A stretch of 52,420 nucleotides of DNA from an uncultured Eubacterium sp. Its GTDB lineage: Bacteria; Bacillota; Clostridia; Lachnospirales; Lachnospiraceae. Below the pieces are notes generated by a model that searched no databases, was not told where the DNA came from, and saw only the letters and a program-made list of their open reading frames with translations. Below are positions 8,625 to 17,921 of the stretch, one piece after another (positions within the stretch are counted from its first letter, which is position 1; each line of letters starts with the position of its first letter). The DNA is taken from positions 1-52,420 of the forward strand of contig CAJOPH010000025.1 of the NCBI GenBank assembly GCA_905236805.1. Direction: 5' to 3'. Made by a program: the position numbers and the translations under genes.

Positions 8625-9470
8625 ATGAAACACACTGTTTTGACATTGCAGAAGATGAAGGAAGATGGGGAAAAGATCACCATGGTGACGGCCTATGACT
8701 ATACGACTGCCGCGATAGCTTCCGAGTCCGGGATAGACACCATACTGGTAGGGGATTCTTTGGGGATGACCATGCTGGGCTATGATGATACGCTGGCGGT
8801 CACCATGGATGACATGATCCATCATGCAAGGGCCGTTACCAGGGGAGCCGGGGATACTTTCGTTATCTGCGATATGCCATTTATGTCGTACCAGGCGTCT
8901 GTCTATGACGCCGTGACGAATGCCGGGCGCATCATGAAGGAGTCAGGCGCGAATGCGGTAAAGATCGAAGGAGGCGCGAATATTTATGACAGTATCGCGG
9001 CCATAGTGGATGCCTCCATTCCCGTGTGCGGACATATAGGAATGACGCCCCAGTCGGTAAACGCCATGGGGGGATTCAAGGTTCAGGGAAAAGACATAAA
9101 AAAAGCCCAGCAGCTGATAGAGGACGCAAGGGCCTTTGAAGATGCGGGGGCGTTCATGGTGACCTTGGAGTGCGTTCCTTCCAGGCTGTCGGAAATCATT
9201 ACCAGGGAGCTTTCCATCCCCACCATCGGAATAGGAGCAGGAGCTGGGTGCGACGGGCAGGTATTGGTGTATCAGGATATGCTAAACATGTTCCCGGGGC
9301 ACCAGGCAAAGTTTGTCAAGCATTTTGCCGAGGTGGGCGAAGAGATGAGGAAAGGCTTTAAGGCCTACATAAGTGAGGTAAAGGAGGGAGTCTTCCCTTC
9401 CGATGAGCATTCCTTCAAGATCGACGATGAAGTGATAGAAAACCTGGAACTGGGCAAGATAAGGAAATAA
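8625..9470 (+). CDS. panB: 3-methyl-2-oxobutanoate hydroxymethyltransferase
   Basis: Ketopantoate hydroxymethyltransferase transfers a one-carbon unit from 5,10-methylene-tetrahydrofolate to 2-oxoisovalerate, the first committed step to pantothenate. The 281-residue length is typical. Visible PanB signatures are TAYDY near residue 23, ILVGDSLGM with the Mg-binding Asp, [18 protein letters not shown] with the following GGFKVQGK, and [22 protein letters not shown] lies upstream of the ATG. It is followed after 2 bases by panC, then panD and coaBC, so the route to CoA precursors is encoded in one transcript. Confidence 0.97.
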   Translation: MKHTVLTLQKMKEDGEKITMVTAYDYTTAAIASESGIDTILVGDSLGMTMLGYDDTLAVTMDDMIHHARAVTRGAGDTFVICDMPFMSYQASVYDAVTNAGRIMKESGANAVKIEGGANIYDSIAAIVDASIPVCGHIGMTPQSVNAMGGFKVQGKDIKKAQQLIEDARAFEDAGAFMVTLECVPSRLSEIITRELSIPTIGIGAGAGCDGQVLVYQDMLNMFPGHQAKFVKHFAEVGEEMRKGFKAYISEVKEGVFPSDEHSFKIDDEVIENLELGKIRK

Positions 9471-9472
9471 AG

Positions 9473-10324
9473 ATGGCAGTGATAGTGACAAAAACCGTAG
9501 ATGAGGTAAGAAGCCTTGTCAAGGAATGGAAGAGAAAGGGTGATACCATAGGGCTGGTTCCCACCATGGGATATCTTCATGAGGGTCATGGGAGCCTCAT
9601 AAAGAGGGCGGTATCCGAAAATGACAAGGTGATAGTATCAGATTTCGTAAACCCGATACAGTTTGCTCCCAGCGAAGACCTTTCCACCTATCCGAAGGAT
9701 TTTGATGCGGACAGGGCACTTTGTGAGGAGCTTGGGGCAGATCTTATATTTGCGCCGGAGCCATCCGAAATGTACAAGGAAGATTTTTCCACCCACGTGG
9801 ATGTGTCACAGATTACGGAAGGTCTTTGCGGAAAGAGCAGGCCCACGCATTTCAGGGGAGTGTGTACCGTGGTGTCAAAGCTCTTTCATATATCGGGGGC
9901 AAACAGGGCGTATTTTGGGCAAAAGGACGCCCAGCAGCTGGCGGTCGTCCGCCGTATGGTAAGGGATCTTAATTTCGACATACAGATCATAGGGTGTCCC
10001 ATCATCCGCGAGGATGACGGGCTGGCCAAAAGCTCCAGGAACACCTATCTGGATGATAAAGAAAGAAAGGCCGCAACGGTGCTCTACAGGGCCCTTTCGG
10101 AAGGGAAAAACCTCCTTGACGGAGGGGAAAGGGACACCGGCGTCATAGTGGAAAAGGTTCAGGAAATCATTGAGTCAGAGCCCATGGCAAAGGTGGACTA
10201 TGTGGAGCTTTTAAGGTGGGATTCGTTGGAAAACCTTTCTTTGGTAGACGGTCCCGTGCTTTTGGCGGTAGCAGTTTACATCGGAAGGACCAGGCTCATA
10301 GATAATATTGTTTACAGTGACTAA
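9473..10324 (+). CDS. panC: Pantothenate synthetase (pantoate-beta-alanine ligase)
   Basis: ATP-dependent condensation of pantoate with beta-alanine, in the cytoplasm. The 283-residue protein has the HIGH-type nucleotidyltransferase motif as PTMGYLHEGHGSLI, the pantoate-binding FVNPIQFAPSED, the GLCGKSRPTHFRGV loop, FGQKDAQQL, and the KMSKS-equivalent SSRNTYLDD. The start lies 2 bases after the panB stop. Beta-alanine would come from the downstream panD product. Confidence 0.97.
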   Translation: MAVIVTKTVDEVRSLVKEWKRKGDTIGLVPTMGYLHEGHGSLIKRAVSENDKVIVSDFVNPIQFAPSEDLSTYPKDFDADRALCEELGADLIFAPEPSEMYKEDFSTHVDVSQITEGLCGKSRPTHFRGVCTVVSKLFHISGANRAYFGQKDAQQLAVVRRMVRDLNFDIQIIGCPIIREDDGLAKSSRNTYLDDKERKAATVLYRALSEGKNLLDGGERDTGVIVEKVQEIIESEPMAKVDYVELLRWDSLENLSLVDGPVLLAVAVYIGRTRLIDNIVYSD

Positions 10325-10401
10325 GTTAATTTTTTAACAGTTCCTAAGGAATCAGTAAGGAGTCCATTTCAGGCGAAGCAAATATCTTGAGGTATAAGAA
10401 A

Positions 10402-10797
10402 ATGCTGTTACTTACAATGCTAAAAGGAAAAATCCACAGGGCCAGGGTAACTGAGGCCAATGTGGATTACGTGGGATCTATTACCGTAGACTTAGATCTT
10501 TTGGACGCGTCCGATATCCTGCCCTACGAGAGGGTCCAGGTAGTGGATGTGGATAACGGGGAGAGGCTTGAGACCTATACCATCCCCGGAAAGAGGGGCT
10601 CGGGGTGCATATGCTTAAACGGGGCCGCCGCAAGGAAGGTGAACGTGGGGGACGAGGTCATCATAATGGCTTACTGCCAGATGGAGAACCTTGAAGCCAC
10701 ACAGCATCAGCCCCACGTGGTGTTCGTGGACAAGGAAAACAAGATAACGGAAACTTCCAGATATGAAGAATATGGAGTAGTACACAAGAATGCTTGA
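10402..10797 (+). CDS. panD: Aspartate 1-decarboxylase precursor
   Basis: PanD makes beta-alanine from aspartate using a pyruvoyl group formed by self-cleavage. The 131-residue proenzyme shows [21 protein letters not shown]; cleavage is expected at Gly25-Ser26 (E. coli Gly24-Ser25). [19 protein letters not shown] is the conserved C-terminal part. The ATG at 10402 was chosen because GAGG lies 9 bases upstream and the product then matches family length; an in-frame TTG at 10387 is less likely. The roughly 77-base gap after panC carries an AGTTCCTAAGG motif. The end overlaps coaBC by 8 bases. Confidence 0.95.
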   Translation: MLLLTMLKGKIHRARVTEANVDYVGSITVDLDLLDASDILPYERVQVVDVDNGERLETYTIPGKRGSGCICLNGAAARKVNVGDEVIIMAYCQMENLEATQHQPHVVFVDKENKITETSRYEEYGVVHKNA

Positions 10798-12004
10798 AGG
10801 TAAAACCATAGTACTTGGGATAACAGGATCGATAGCTGCCTACAAGATAGCCACCCTTGCCAGCATGCTCGTAAAAAAACGCGCGGATGTCAGGGTGGTC
10901 ATGACGAAAAATGCCACGGAGTTCATAACGCCCTTTACGTTTGAGACCCTGACCCACAACAAGTGCCTTGTGGATACATTTGACAGGGATTTTGAGTATG
11001 ACGTAAAGCACATCTCCCTTGCCCAAAAAGCAGACGTTTTGTTGATAGCGCCTGCCACCGCAAACATCATCGCGAAAATAGCCCACGGGATCGCGGACGA
11101 TATGCTATCTACGCTGGCTTTGGCCTTTGGGGGACCTTTGCTCATGTCACCCGCAATGAATACGGGGATGCTCGAAAAGGAAGTGACAAAGGATAATATT
11201 GAAAAGCTTAAGGGCTATGGGGCAGAAATCATCTCTCCCGCGGAAGGCTACCTTGCCTGCGGAACCGAGGGAAAGGGCAAGATGGCAGAGCCTTATGTCC
11301 TTTATGATCATATCCTTAAGGCCTGCCTTTACGAAAAGGATTTTGAGGGAAGAAAGGTTCTCGTTACCGCAGGCCCCACCATGGAAAAGATAGATCCCGT
11401 AAGGTTTATATCAAACCACTCCACAGGTACTATGGGATATGAGATAGCAAGGGAGGCTTCCTTCAGGGGAGCCGATGTGACACTGATATCGGGAAAGACT
11501 AATTTAACATCTCCACCCTTCATAAGAAAGCAAGATGTCACAAGTGCCGAAGATATGTATGAGGCAGTTACCGATATTTCAGATTCACAGGATATCATCA
11601 TAATGGCGGCCGCGGTTGCGGATTTTAGGCCAAAGAATGTATCCGATGAAAAAATAAAAAAAGCTTCCAAAGGGAATGGTTGCGCCAAAAATATTTTGGA
11701 ATTGGAGCCTACGGAAGATATTTTAATGACCTTGGGTCAAAAGAAAAAAAAGGGACAGTTTTTGTGCGGCTTTGCCATGGAGACCAAAAACATGGAGGAA
11801 GAGGCAAGGAAAAAACTTATCTCCAAAAACGCGGATTTAATTGTGGCGAACAACGTAAAGCTGGAAGGTTCGGGCTTTGGCTACGATACCAACGTGGTTA
11901 CCATGGTAACGAAAGATGAAATGATAGGGCTTCCCATGATGGGAAAAGGAGAAGTTTCCCATAAAATACTTGACCAGATCAAAAAAATGTTGTATAATGG
12001 ATAA
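10790..12004 (+). CDS. coaBC: Bifunctional phosphopantothenoylcysteine decarboxylase / phosphopantothenate-cysteine ligase
   Basis: The 404-residue fusion catalyses two successive CoA steps. The N-terminal half is the flavin-dependent decarboxylase ([12 protein letters not shown], the active-site His in [20 protein letters not shown], and SPAMNTGM). The C-terminal half is the ligase ([53 protein letters not shown]). It starts inside the end of panD. Its last 35 bases contain the promoter of the tRNA gene that follows. Finding panBCD and coaBC together suggests coordinated control of CoA supply. Confidence 0.96.
   Translation: MLEGKTIVLGITGSIAAYKIATLASMLVKKRADVRVVMTKNATEFITPFTFETLTHNKCLVDTFDRDFEYDVKHISLAQKADVLLIAPATANIIAKIAHGIADDMLSTLALAFGGPLLMSPAMNTGMLEKEVTKDNIEKLKGYGAEIISPAEGYLACGTEGKGKMAEPYVLYDHILKACLYEKDFEGRKVLVTAGPTMEKIDPVRFISNHSTGTMGYEIAREASFRGADVTLISGKTNLTSPPFIRKQDVTSAEDMYEAVTDISDSQDIIIMAAAVADFRPKNVSDEKIKKASKGNGCAKNILELEPTEDILMTLGQKKKKGQFLCGFAMETKNMEEEARKKLISKNADLIVANNVKLEGSGFGYDTNVVTMVTKDEMIGLPMMGKGEVSHKILDQIKKMLYNG
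11970..11998 (+). promoter_or_regulatory. Promoter for tRNA-Pro inside the coaBC 3' end
   Basis: TTGACC (11970-11975), 17 bases, TATAAT (11993-11998). It lies within the last codons of coaBC, and the predicted start near 12005 is just before the tRNA. Confidence 0.8.
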
Positions 12005-12017
12005 GTTGCATTTAGTT

Positions 12018-12091
12018 CGGGGCGTGGCGTAGTTTGGTAGCGCGCTTGACTGGGGGTCAAGAGGTCGTCGGTTCAAATCCGGTCGCCCCGA
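12018..12091 (+). tRNA. tRNA-Pro (anticodon GGG)
   Basis: A 74-base cloverleaf can be drawn. The acceptor stem is CGGGGCG / CGCCCCG with discriminator A. The D arm contains AGTTTGGTAG. The anticodon stem is CTTGA / TCAAG with loop CTGGGGG, so the anticodon is GGG at 12052-12054. The T arm is GTCGG-TTCAAAT-CCGGT. CCA is not encoded. An open frame that runs through this gene in fusion with plsX is an artefact. Confidence 0.95.
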
Positions 12092-12139
12092 TTTTCATTG
12101 GGAATAAAGTTCCTAAGGTAAACTTTCTACTGCGAAAGG

Positions 12140-12169
12140 TTCGGCGTTCATGTTTTCATGAACGCCGAA
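12140..12169 (+). repeat. Perfect 13-bp inverted repeat upstream of plsX
   Basis: TTCGGCGTTCATG and its exact complement flank a TTTT loop; the repeat ends 11 bases before the plsX ATG. There is no T tract, so an intrinsic terminator is unlikely. It could be an mRNA hairpin or the operator of a dimeric regulator. Confidence 0.85.
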
Positions 12170-12180
12170 ATGGTATATAT

Positions 12181-13248
12181 ATGACAGATAAAGATGTGAG
12201 GATAGCCGTAGATGCTATGGGCGGTGACAATGCCCCATCCGAAATAATACGGGGAGCCGTATTGGCCGCCAATGAATCTAAAACGATCCGCATCATCCTG
12301 GTGGGAAAAAAGGATATAGTGGAGGATGAATTAAGGAGCCTTTCTTTTCCCGAAGGGTCGATAGAGATAAAGGATGCCCCTGATGTCATAGAGACTGCGG
12401 AAGCGCCGGTTTTGGCCATCAGAAAGAAAAAGGAATCCTCCATGGTGGTGGCCCTTAATATGGTAAAGCATGGCGAGGCTGATGCCTTCGTGTCCGCGGG
12501 AAGCTCCGGGGCCATCCTGGTGGGCGGACAGGTCATAATAGGAAAGGCTAGGGGAGTAAAGAGGGCTCCTTTGGCTCCCCTTATTCCCACTGCCAAGGGA
12601 GCCTGCCTTCTCATAGACTGTGGAGCGAACGTGGATGCGAGGGCAGAGCACCTTGCGCAGTTTGCGAGGATGGGTTCCATCTACATGGAAAACGCCGTGG
12701 GGGTAAGAAACCCAAAGGTAGCGATAGTAAATATCGGCGCGGAAAAGGAAAAGGGAAACGCCCTGGTGAAGGAGGCATATCCTTTGCTTGAGACCTTAGC
12801 CGGCATCAATTTCATCGGAAACATAGAGGCAAGGGACATACCTTCAGGTTTAGCCGATGTGGTGGTATGTGAGGCCTTCGTGGGTAATGTCATCCTAAAG
12901 CTTTACGAGGGTGTGGGAGCCACCCTCCTCGGGGAGTTGAAAAATGCCTTCATGTCCGGCGCAAGGTCAAAGCTTGGGGCCATGATGGCAAAGCCCGCTC
13001 TAAAGGATACGTTAAAGAAGTTTGACGCGTCCAGCTACGGGGGAGCCCCCCTGCTTGGCCTAAAGAGTCTGGTGGTAAAGGCCCATGGCTCAAGCACGGC
13101 CAAAGAGATAAAAAATTCAATCCTTCAGTGCGAGACCTTTGCGAGGCAGGATATAAATTCAAAAATCCTTGAAGCATTTTCCGAGGAGGACATGGTTTCA
13201 ATGGATAAGGTTTCATCGGATAATGTTTTATCGGAAAATGAAGGGTAA
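12181..13248 (+). CDS. plsX: Phosphate acyltransferase PlsX
   Basis: PlsX converts acyl-ACP to acyl-phosphate, the donor for PlsY in phospholipid synthesis, at the membrane surface. The 355-residue product has the diagnostic start VRIAVDAMGGDNAPSEII, SAGSSGAILVGG, LLIDCGANVDARAEHL and CEAFVGNVILKLYEG. The ATG at 12181 gives the standard N terminus; there is no convincing Shine-Dalgarno site, and a perfect 13-bp hairpin sits just before it. acpP follows 17 bases downstream, linking acyl donor and acyltransferase. Confidence 0.95.
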   Translation: MTDKDVRIAVDAMGGDNAPSEIIRGAVLAANESKTIRIILVGKKDIVEDELRSLSFPEGSIEIKDAPDVIETAEAPVLAIRKKKESSMVVALNMVKHGEADAFVSAGSSGAILVGGQVIIGKARGVKRAPLAPLIPTAKGACLLIDCGANVDARAEHLAQFARMGSIYMENAVGVRNPKVAIVNIGAEKEKGNALVKEAYPLLETLAGINFIGNIEARDIPSGLADVVVCEAFVGNVILKLYEGVGATLLGELKNAFMSGARSKLGAMMAKPALKDTLKKFDASSYGGAPLLGLKSLVVKAHGSSTAKEIKNSILQCETFARQDINSKILEAFSEEDMVSMDKVSSDNVLSENEG

Positions 13249-13265
13249 TGTGGAGGAAATGAAAA

Positions 13266-13496
13266 ATGGAATTAAAGCTATTAAAAAAGATAATCTCTGA
13301 CGTCCTTGATGTAGATGAAGAAGATATCACTGAAGAGACGACATTTGAGGGAGATTTGGGGGCGGACTCTTTGGATGTTACGAGCATCATCCTTGAGCTT
13401 GAGGAGCAGCTGGGGATAGAGATAAGTGATGATGAGGCACTGGAGATAAAGACCGTGGGGGATGCGGCGGAAAAAATAAGGGCCGCAAAGTCTTGA
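13266..13496 (+). CDS. acpP: Acyl carrier protein
   Basis: The 76-residue acidic four-helix protein has the phosphopantetheine attachment site LGADSLD, with Ser35 as the modified residue. It carries growing acyl chains in fatty acid synthesis and supplies PlsX. GGAGG lies 9 bases before the ATG. The gene is followed by a strong terminator hairpin (13527-13560), so the plsX-acpP transcript probably ends there. Confidence 0.96.
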   Translation: MELKLLKKIISDVLDVDEEDITEETTFEGDLGADSLDVTSIILELEEQLGIEISDDEALEIKTVGDAAEKIRAAKS

Positions 13497-13526
13497 AGGG
13501 GACTGCCGCAGTATAGAGATTTTTAG

Positions 13527-13560
13527 GGCTGTCTTTGGATCAATGCAAAGGCAGCCTTTT
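13527..13560 (+). terminator. Intrinsic terminator after acpP
   Basis: GGCTGTCTTTG (13527-13537) pairs with CAAAGGCAGCC (13546-13556), 11 bp with one G-T pair and an 8-base loop, followed by TTTT. Confidence 0.8.
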
Positions 13561-13569
13561 GGATATGAA

Positions 13570-14280
13570 ATGAAGACACAAGAAGAAGAGTTTCAGGACA
13601 TAATAGGATATAAGTTTAAGGATATTAAGCTTTTAAAAAGAGCCCTTACCCACAGTTCATTCGCCAATGAATGCCAGAATCCCGACATACAGGATAATGA
13701 AAGGCTTGAGTTTTTGGGGGATGCCGTGCTGGAAGTGGTAAGCAGCGAATTTTTATTCAAAAGATACGATGAGGTATCGGAAGGGGAGCTTACGAAGCTG
13801 CGCGCCAGTATCGTCTGCGAACCCACATTGTACCGGTGTGCGGCAGATGTGGATCTGGGAAGGTATCTTTACATCGGGAGGGGGGTCGAGGCTTCCGGTG
13901 GAAGAAATAGTATGTCAGTGTGTTCGGATGCCATGGAGGCCGTTATAGGGGCGTTATACTTAGACGGTGGGATTGATGCCGCGTCGGAATGGATACACAG
14001 GGTAATCCTTAATGACATTGAGAAAAAAAGGCTCTTTTTTGATTCCAAGACATCGCTTCAGGAGCTTACCCAGGCCGCAGGCTTTGGTACGCCCGAATAC
14101 AAGGTAACGGGGATGTTGGGTCCTTCGCACAGCAGGGTGTTTACGGTGGATATTTATATACTTGGGAAAAAGATTACCGGGGGCAGGGGAACCTCCAAGA
14201 AACAGGCGCAGCAGGATGCCGCGCACAAGGTTCTTGAAATGTATGGTGATGACATTGGCAGATTATCAGGGGATGATTAG
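13570..14280 (+). CDS. rnc: Ribonuclease III
   Basis: RNase III cleaves double-stranded RNA in rRNA processing and mRNA turnover. The 236-residue product has the catalytic signature NERLEFLGDAVLEVV, a second acidic motif around SDAMEAVIGALYLDGG, and a C-terminal double-stranded RNA-binding domain (KTSLQELTQAAG ... TSKKQAQQDAAHKVLE). I prefer the ATG at 13570 because the in-frame ATG at 13543 lies in the loop of the acpP terminator. Neither start has a strong ribosome site. The stop codon directly abuts the smc start, the usual rnc-smc-ftsY order. Confidence 0.94.
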   Translation: MKTQEEEFQDIIGYKFKDIKLLKRALTHSSFANECQNPDIQDNERLEFLGDAVLEVVSSEFLFKRYDEVSEGELTKLRASIVCEPTLYRCAADVDLGRYLYIGRGVEASGGRNSMSVCSDAMEAVIGALYLDGGIDAASEWIHRVILNDIEKKRLFFDSKTSLQELTQAAGFGTPEYKVTGMLGPSHSRVFTVDIYILGKKITGGRGTSKKQAQQDAAHKVLEMYGDDIGRLSGDD

Positions 14281-17200
14281 ATGTATCTGAAAAGGATTGA
14301 GCTGCAGGGATTTAAGTCCTTTGCGCACAGGACGAAATTTGAATTCCATAATGGCATCACGTGCATAGTAGGTCCTAACGGAAGCGGAAAAAGCAATGTG
14401 GCTGATGCGGTGCGCTGGGTTCTTGGGGAGCAGAGCGCAAAGCAGCTCAGGGGAGGCAGCATGCAGGATGTCATCTTCGCGGGCACCGTGAACAGGCGTC
14501 CCTTAAGCTCTGCCTTTGTGGCCATCACCCTGGACAATTCCGACCATGCCCTTCCCACGGATTTTTCAGAGGTGACGGTGGCAAGGAGGCTCTACAGGTC
14601 AGGGGAAAGCGAGTACCTTATCAACGGATCCCCCTGCAGGCTAAAGGACGTTCAGGAGCTTTTTTATGATACCGGAGTGGGAAAGGAAGGGTATTCAATC
14701 ATAGGCCAGGGGCAGATAGAGAAGATAGTAAGCGGAAGGCCCGAGGACAGAAGGGATCTTTTTGACGAGGCAGCGGGCATAGTAAAGTACAAGCGCCGCA
14801 TGGGAGAGGCCCAGAAGAAATTAGAAGGACAGAATGAAAATCTCTTAAGGATAGGGGATATCATTACAGAGCTTGAAAAGCAAAAAACCCCGCTTGAGGA
14901 GCAGGCAAAGACCGCAAGGGAGTACCTTTCAAAAAAACAGGAATTGAAAGACCTTGACATATCATATTATCTTAAGGTGGCAGGGGAAATAAAAAAAGAC
15001 CTTGAAGAGGCAGATAAAAACATAAGCCTCGTAGAAGAAGAAAAAAAAGAAGCAGACCAAAGCTATGAGAAGCTCAAAAAAGACTCTTCGGCCGCCGAAA
15101 AAAGGCTTGAGGCCCTCGAAGGGATAATCTCAAGGCATTCTAAAGAAAAAAGCGATGCATCCTACAAAAAGTCTGAGGATATGCACAAGATAGAGCTTTT
15201 GACCGAGCAGATAAATGCCGCGAATGTTACGGGCGATCACTACAAAAAGAGCCTTTTTGAACTGGAAGAAAAGATAGACGAAATAGATAAAGCCCTCAAG
15301 GATTACGATGGAAAGTTAAAAGGCCAAGATGACTCCTTAAGAAAGGCCATAGAAACCAAGGATGAAAAAAACGATGAATTTTCCAAGGTCTCTGAAAGGA
15401 TTGCCGTAATAAATGAAAAAATAGAATCAGGCAAGGAAAGGATATTGGAGCTCATAGAAAAAAAGGCCATGATAAAGTCCGAGGGACAGCATTTTAAGAC
15501 CTTAGTGGAGCAGATATCCATCCAAAAGGATGAGGCTAAGCAAAAAAACGAAGAGCTTTTGGAAGAAAGAAAACAGATAGGTGACTTAATAAAAAATACC
15601 AAAGATGAAAAAATAAGGGCCGAAAAAGAGCTTGACCAAATAAAAGAGCAAAGGGAAGAAGCAAAAGACAGGCTAAATGAACTGGGAATGCGAAGAAATG
15701 AGACACAAGATAGGCTGGAAACAGTAAGCCGGACCCTTATAAGGTCAAAGTCCCAGCTGGAGTCTTTGCAGAATATCGCGGAGCGATATGAAGGCTATGG
15801 TCATGCCACCAGGAAGGTCATGGAAAAAAAGAAGGACTACCCCAAGATCTGCGGTATAGTCTCAGAGCTTATCCATGTGGAACAAAAGTATGAGACCGCC
15901 ATAGAGACTGCCCTGGAAGGTGGGATAAAGAATATAGTTACAGAGGATGAAGATACCGCAAAGAGGATGATAGATTTCCTAAAGAAAGGAAGGCACGGAA
16001 AGGTCACCTTCCTTCCCCTTACCGCTGTAAAAAGGCGAAATGCGGAAAAAGAAAAGCAGGTTCTTGGGGAGGATGGCGTAATAGGATTGGCCCCGGAGCT
16101 TGTATCATATGATGAAAAGTATTCCGATGTGGTATCGCAGCTGTTGGGGCAGATCATCATAGTGGATAATATCGACAATGCCCTAAGGACGGCAAAGAAG
16201 AATCACTATTCCTTAAGGCTTGTTACCCTCGCGGGGGAATACCTAAAGCCCGGGGGTTCCATTACGGGAGGAGCCTTCAAAAATGACGCAAACCTCCTTG
16301 GGAGGAACCGTCAGATGGATGAGCTTTCCCAAAAAATAAAAGACCTTGAAAAAAACAAAAACGACCTTGAAAAGGAGCTTTCCCGCATAAAGGACAGGCG
16401 CGTACAGGCAAGAAACCTTGGGGATGAGCTAAATGAAAAAATAAAAGAAAAAGAGATCGAAATAAACTCCATAAAAAACTCCATAAAACACAGGGAAAAA
16501 GATATGGAGAAAAAAGATGACGAGATAAAGGATCTGAAAGAAACAGCCACAGGGTATGACAAGAGGCAAAAAAGGATAGAAAAAGAAAGCAGGGACAATG
16601 AATTAAAGGAAAAGGAATCAGAAAAGAAAAGCAATGAAATAGCACAGGAAAACGCAAGGCTCGTTGTGGAGCTTTCGACACTTTCCGAAAGAAGTAAGAC
16701 CCTTGATGAAGAATTAAAAAAAGCCCTTCTCGATGAGGCGGAAGAAAAAAGAAAAATGGACTACCTTTCGGAAAATATTGCCCGGATACAAGGTCAAAAA
16801 AATGAATATCTCTCCCAAAAAAAAGAGCTTTCGGTGAGAATGGACGATCAAAGGGACGATGCCGACAGGAAAAAAGAAAATATAAAGTCCCTTGAAAAAG
16901 AAATAGGGCTTTTGGATGAAAAAGAAGAGCAGGCCTCCATAAAGTCCAAAGAGGCCTTGGAGGAAAAAGAAGAAGTAAACAAAAGGTATAAAGAGTACTT
17001 TAATACCAGGGAAGACCTTACCAGGAAGATAGGCGCCCTTGAAAAAGAATCCCTAAGGCTCATCCAGAAGAAGGAAAAATACGAGGAGAGGTTAAAGGCG
17101 CAGGATTCATACATGTGGAACGAATATGAGCTTACCTACCACAATGCCAAAGATGAGGCAAAGGACATTGATTTTTCCACAGAGGAGCTGTCCGCAAAGA

Positions 17201-17850
17201 TAAAGGCCCTTAAAAATGACATAAAGCAGTTGGGACCTGTCAATGTAAACGCCATAGAAAGCTTTAATGAAGTATCCAAGAGGCATGAGTTTCTCTCATC
17301 CCAGAAGGATGACATAGAAAAGGCAAGGGAGAACCTCATAAAGGTGATAGACGATTTGGACAAAGGAATGAGGGAGAAATTCAACGAAAACTTTGCGCTG
17401 ATAAGGGAAGAATTCCAAAAGGTTTTTTCGCTTCTTTTCGGAGGTGGCAAGGGAACATTGGAGCTGGTGGACGGTGAAGATGAACTCGAGGCGGGGATAC
17501 AGATAAACGCCCAGCCCCCCGGCAAAAAGCTTCAAAACATGATGCAGCTTTCAGGCGGGGAAAAATCCCTTACAGCCATCTGTCTTTTGTTCGCAATCCA
17601 AAACCTAAAGCCTTCCCCGTTTTGCCTTTTGGATGAGATAGAGGCCGCACTTGATGAACCTAATGTAGAAAGGTTTGCAAAATACCTGCACAAGCTCTCA
17701 AAGAACACGCAGTTCATAGTCATCACCCACAGGAGGGGAAGCATGAACGCGGCGGACAGGCTTTACGGGATAACGATGCAGGAGAAGGGTATATCGGCAC
17801 AGGTTTCCGTGAACCTGATAGAAGATGACCTGGAAAAAAAGAGTGCATAG
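14281..17850 (+). CDS. smc: Chromosome segregation protein SMC
   Basis: The 1189-residue SMC ATPase compacts and segregates the chromosome together with ScpA and ScpB. Walker A is GPNGSGKSN at residues 31-39. Long coiled coils flank a hinge near residues 500-660 (RHGKVTFLPL, GGSITGG). The C-terminal head holds the signature LSGGEKSLTA and the Walker B FCLLDEIEAALDEPN. Length and order are standard. It starts at the base after the rnc stop, with AGGGGATGA serving as ribosome site inside rnc. The arms are very Lys/Glu-rich. Confidence 0.98.
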   Translation: MYLKRIELQGFKSFAHRTKFEFHNGITCIVGPNGSGKSNVADAVRWVLGEQSAKQLRGGSMQDVIFAGTVNRRPLSSAFVAITLDNSDHALPTDFSEVTVARRLYRSGESEYLINGSPCRLKDVQELFYDTGVGKEGYSIIGQGQIEKIVSGRPEDRRDLFDEAAGIVKYKRRMGEAQKKLEGQNENLLRIGDIITELEKQKTPLEEQAKTAREYLSKKQELKDLDISYYLKVAGEIKKDLEEADKNISLVEEEKKEADQSYEKLKKDSSAAEKRLEALEGIISRHSKEKSDASYKKSEDMHKIELLTEQINAANVTGDHYKKSLFELEEKIDEIDKALKDYDGKLKGQDDSLRKAIETKDEKNDEFSKVSERIAVINEKIESGKERILELIEKKAMIKSEGQHFKTLVEQISIQKDEAKQKNEELLEERKQIGDLIKNTKDEKIRAEKELDQIKEQREEAKDRLNELGMRRNETQDRLETVSRTLIRSKSQLESLQNIAERYEGYGHATRKVMEKKKDYPKICGIVSELIHVEQKYETAIETALEGGIKNIVTEDEDTAKRMIDFLKKGRHGKVTFLPLTAVKRRNAEKEKQVLGEDGVIGLAPELVSYDEKYSDVVSQLLGQIIIVDNIDNALRTAKKNHYSLRLVTLAGEYLKPGGSITGGAFKNDANLLGRNRQMDELSQKIKDLEKNKNDLEKELSRIKDRRVQARNLGDELNEKIKEKEIEINSIKNSIKHREKDMEKKDDEIKDLKETATGYDKRQKRIEKESRDNELKEKESEKKSNEIAQENARLVVELSTLSERSKTLDEELKKALLDEAEEKRKMDYLSENIARIQGQKNEYLSQKKELSVRMDDQRDDADRKKENIKSLEKEIGLLDEKEEQASIKSKEALEEKEEVNKRYKEYFNTREDLTRKIGALEKESLRLIQKKEKYEERLKAQDSYMWNEYELTYHNAKDEAKDIDFSTEELSAKIKALKNDIKQLGPVNVNAIESFNEVSKRHEFLSSQKDDIEKARENLIKVIDDLDKGMREKFNENFALIREEFQKVFSLLFGGGKGTLELVDGEDELEAGIQINAQPPGKKLQNMMQLSGGEKSLTAICLLFAIQNLKPSPFCLLDEIEAALDEPNVERFAKYLHKLSKNTQFIVITHRRGSMNAADRLYGITMQEKGISAQVSVNLIEDDLEKKSA

Positions 17851-17921
17851 ACATGAACAAAAGTTCCACGTTCATATTCTACAGTTCCTAATATTTATAC
17901 AGTTCCTTAGGAGGCTTTTTA

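Noticed and set aside
12140-12169. Intrinsic terminator for tRNA-Pro
   Set aside because: Stem is strong but followed by ATGGTATATAT rather than a T tract.
12034-12180. Open frame joining tRNA-Pro to plsX
   Set aside because: It runs through a complete tRNA and a hairpin; the conserved PlsX N terminus begins at 12181.
16277-16681. Minus-strand frames within smc
   Set aside because: Low-complexity Ser/Phe/Leu products mirroring the Lys/Glu-rich coiled coil.
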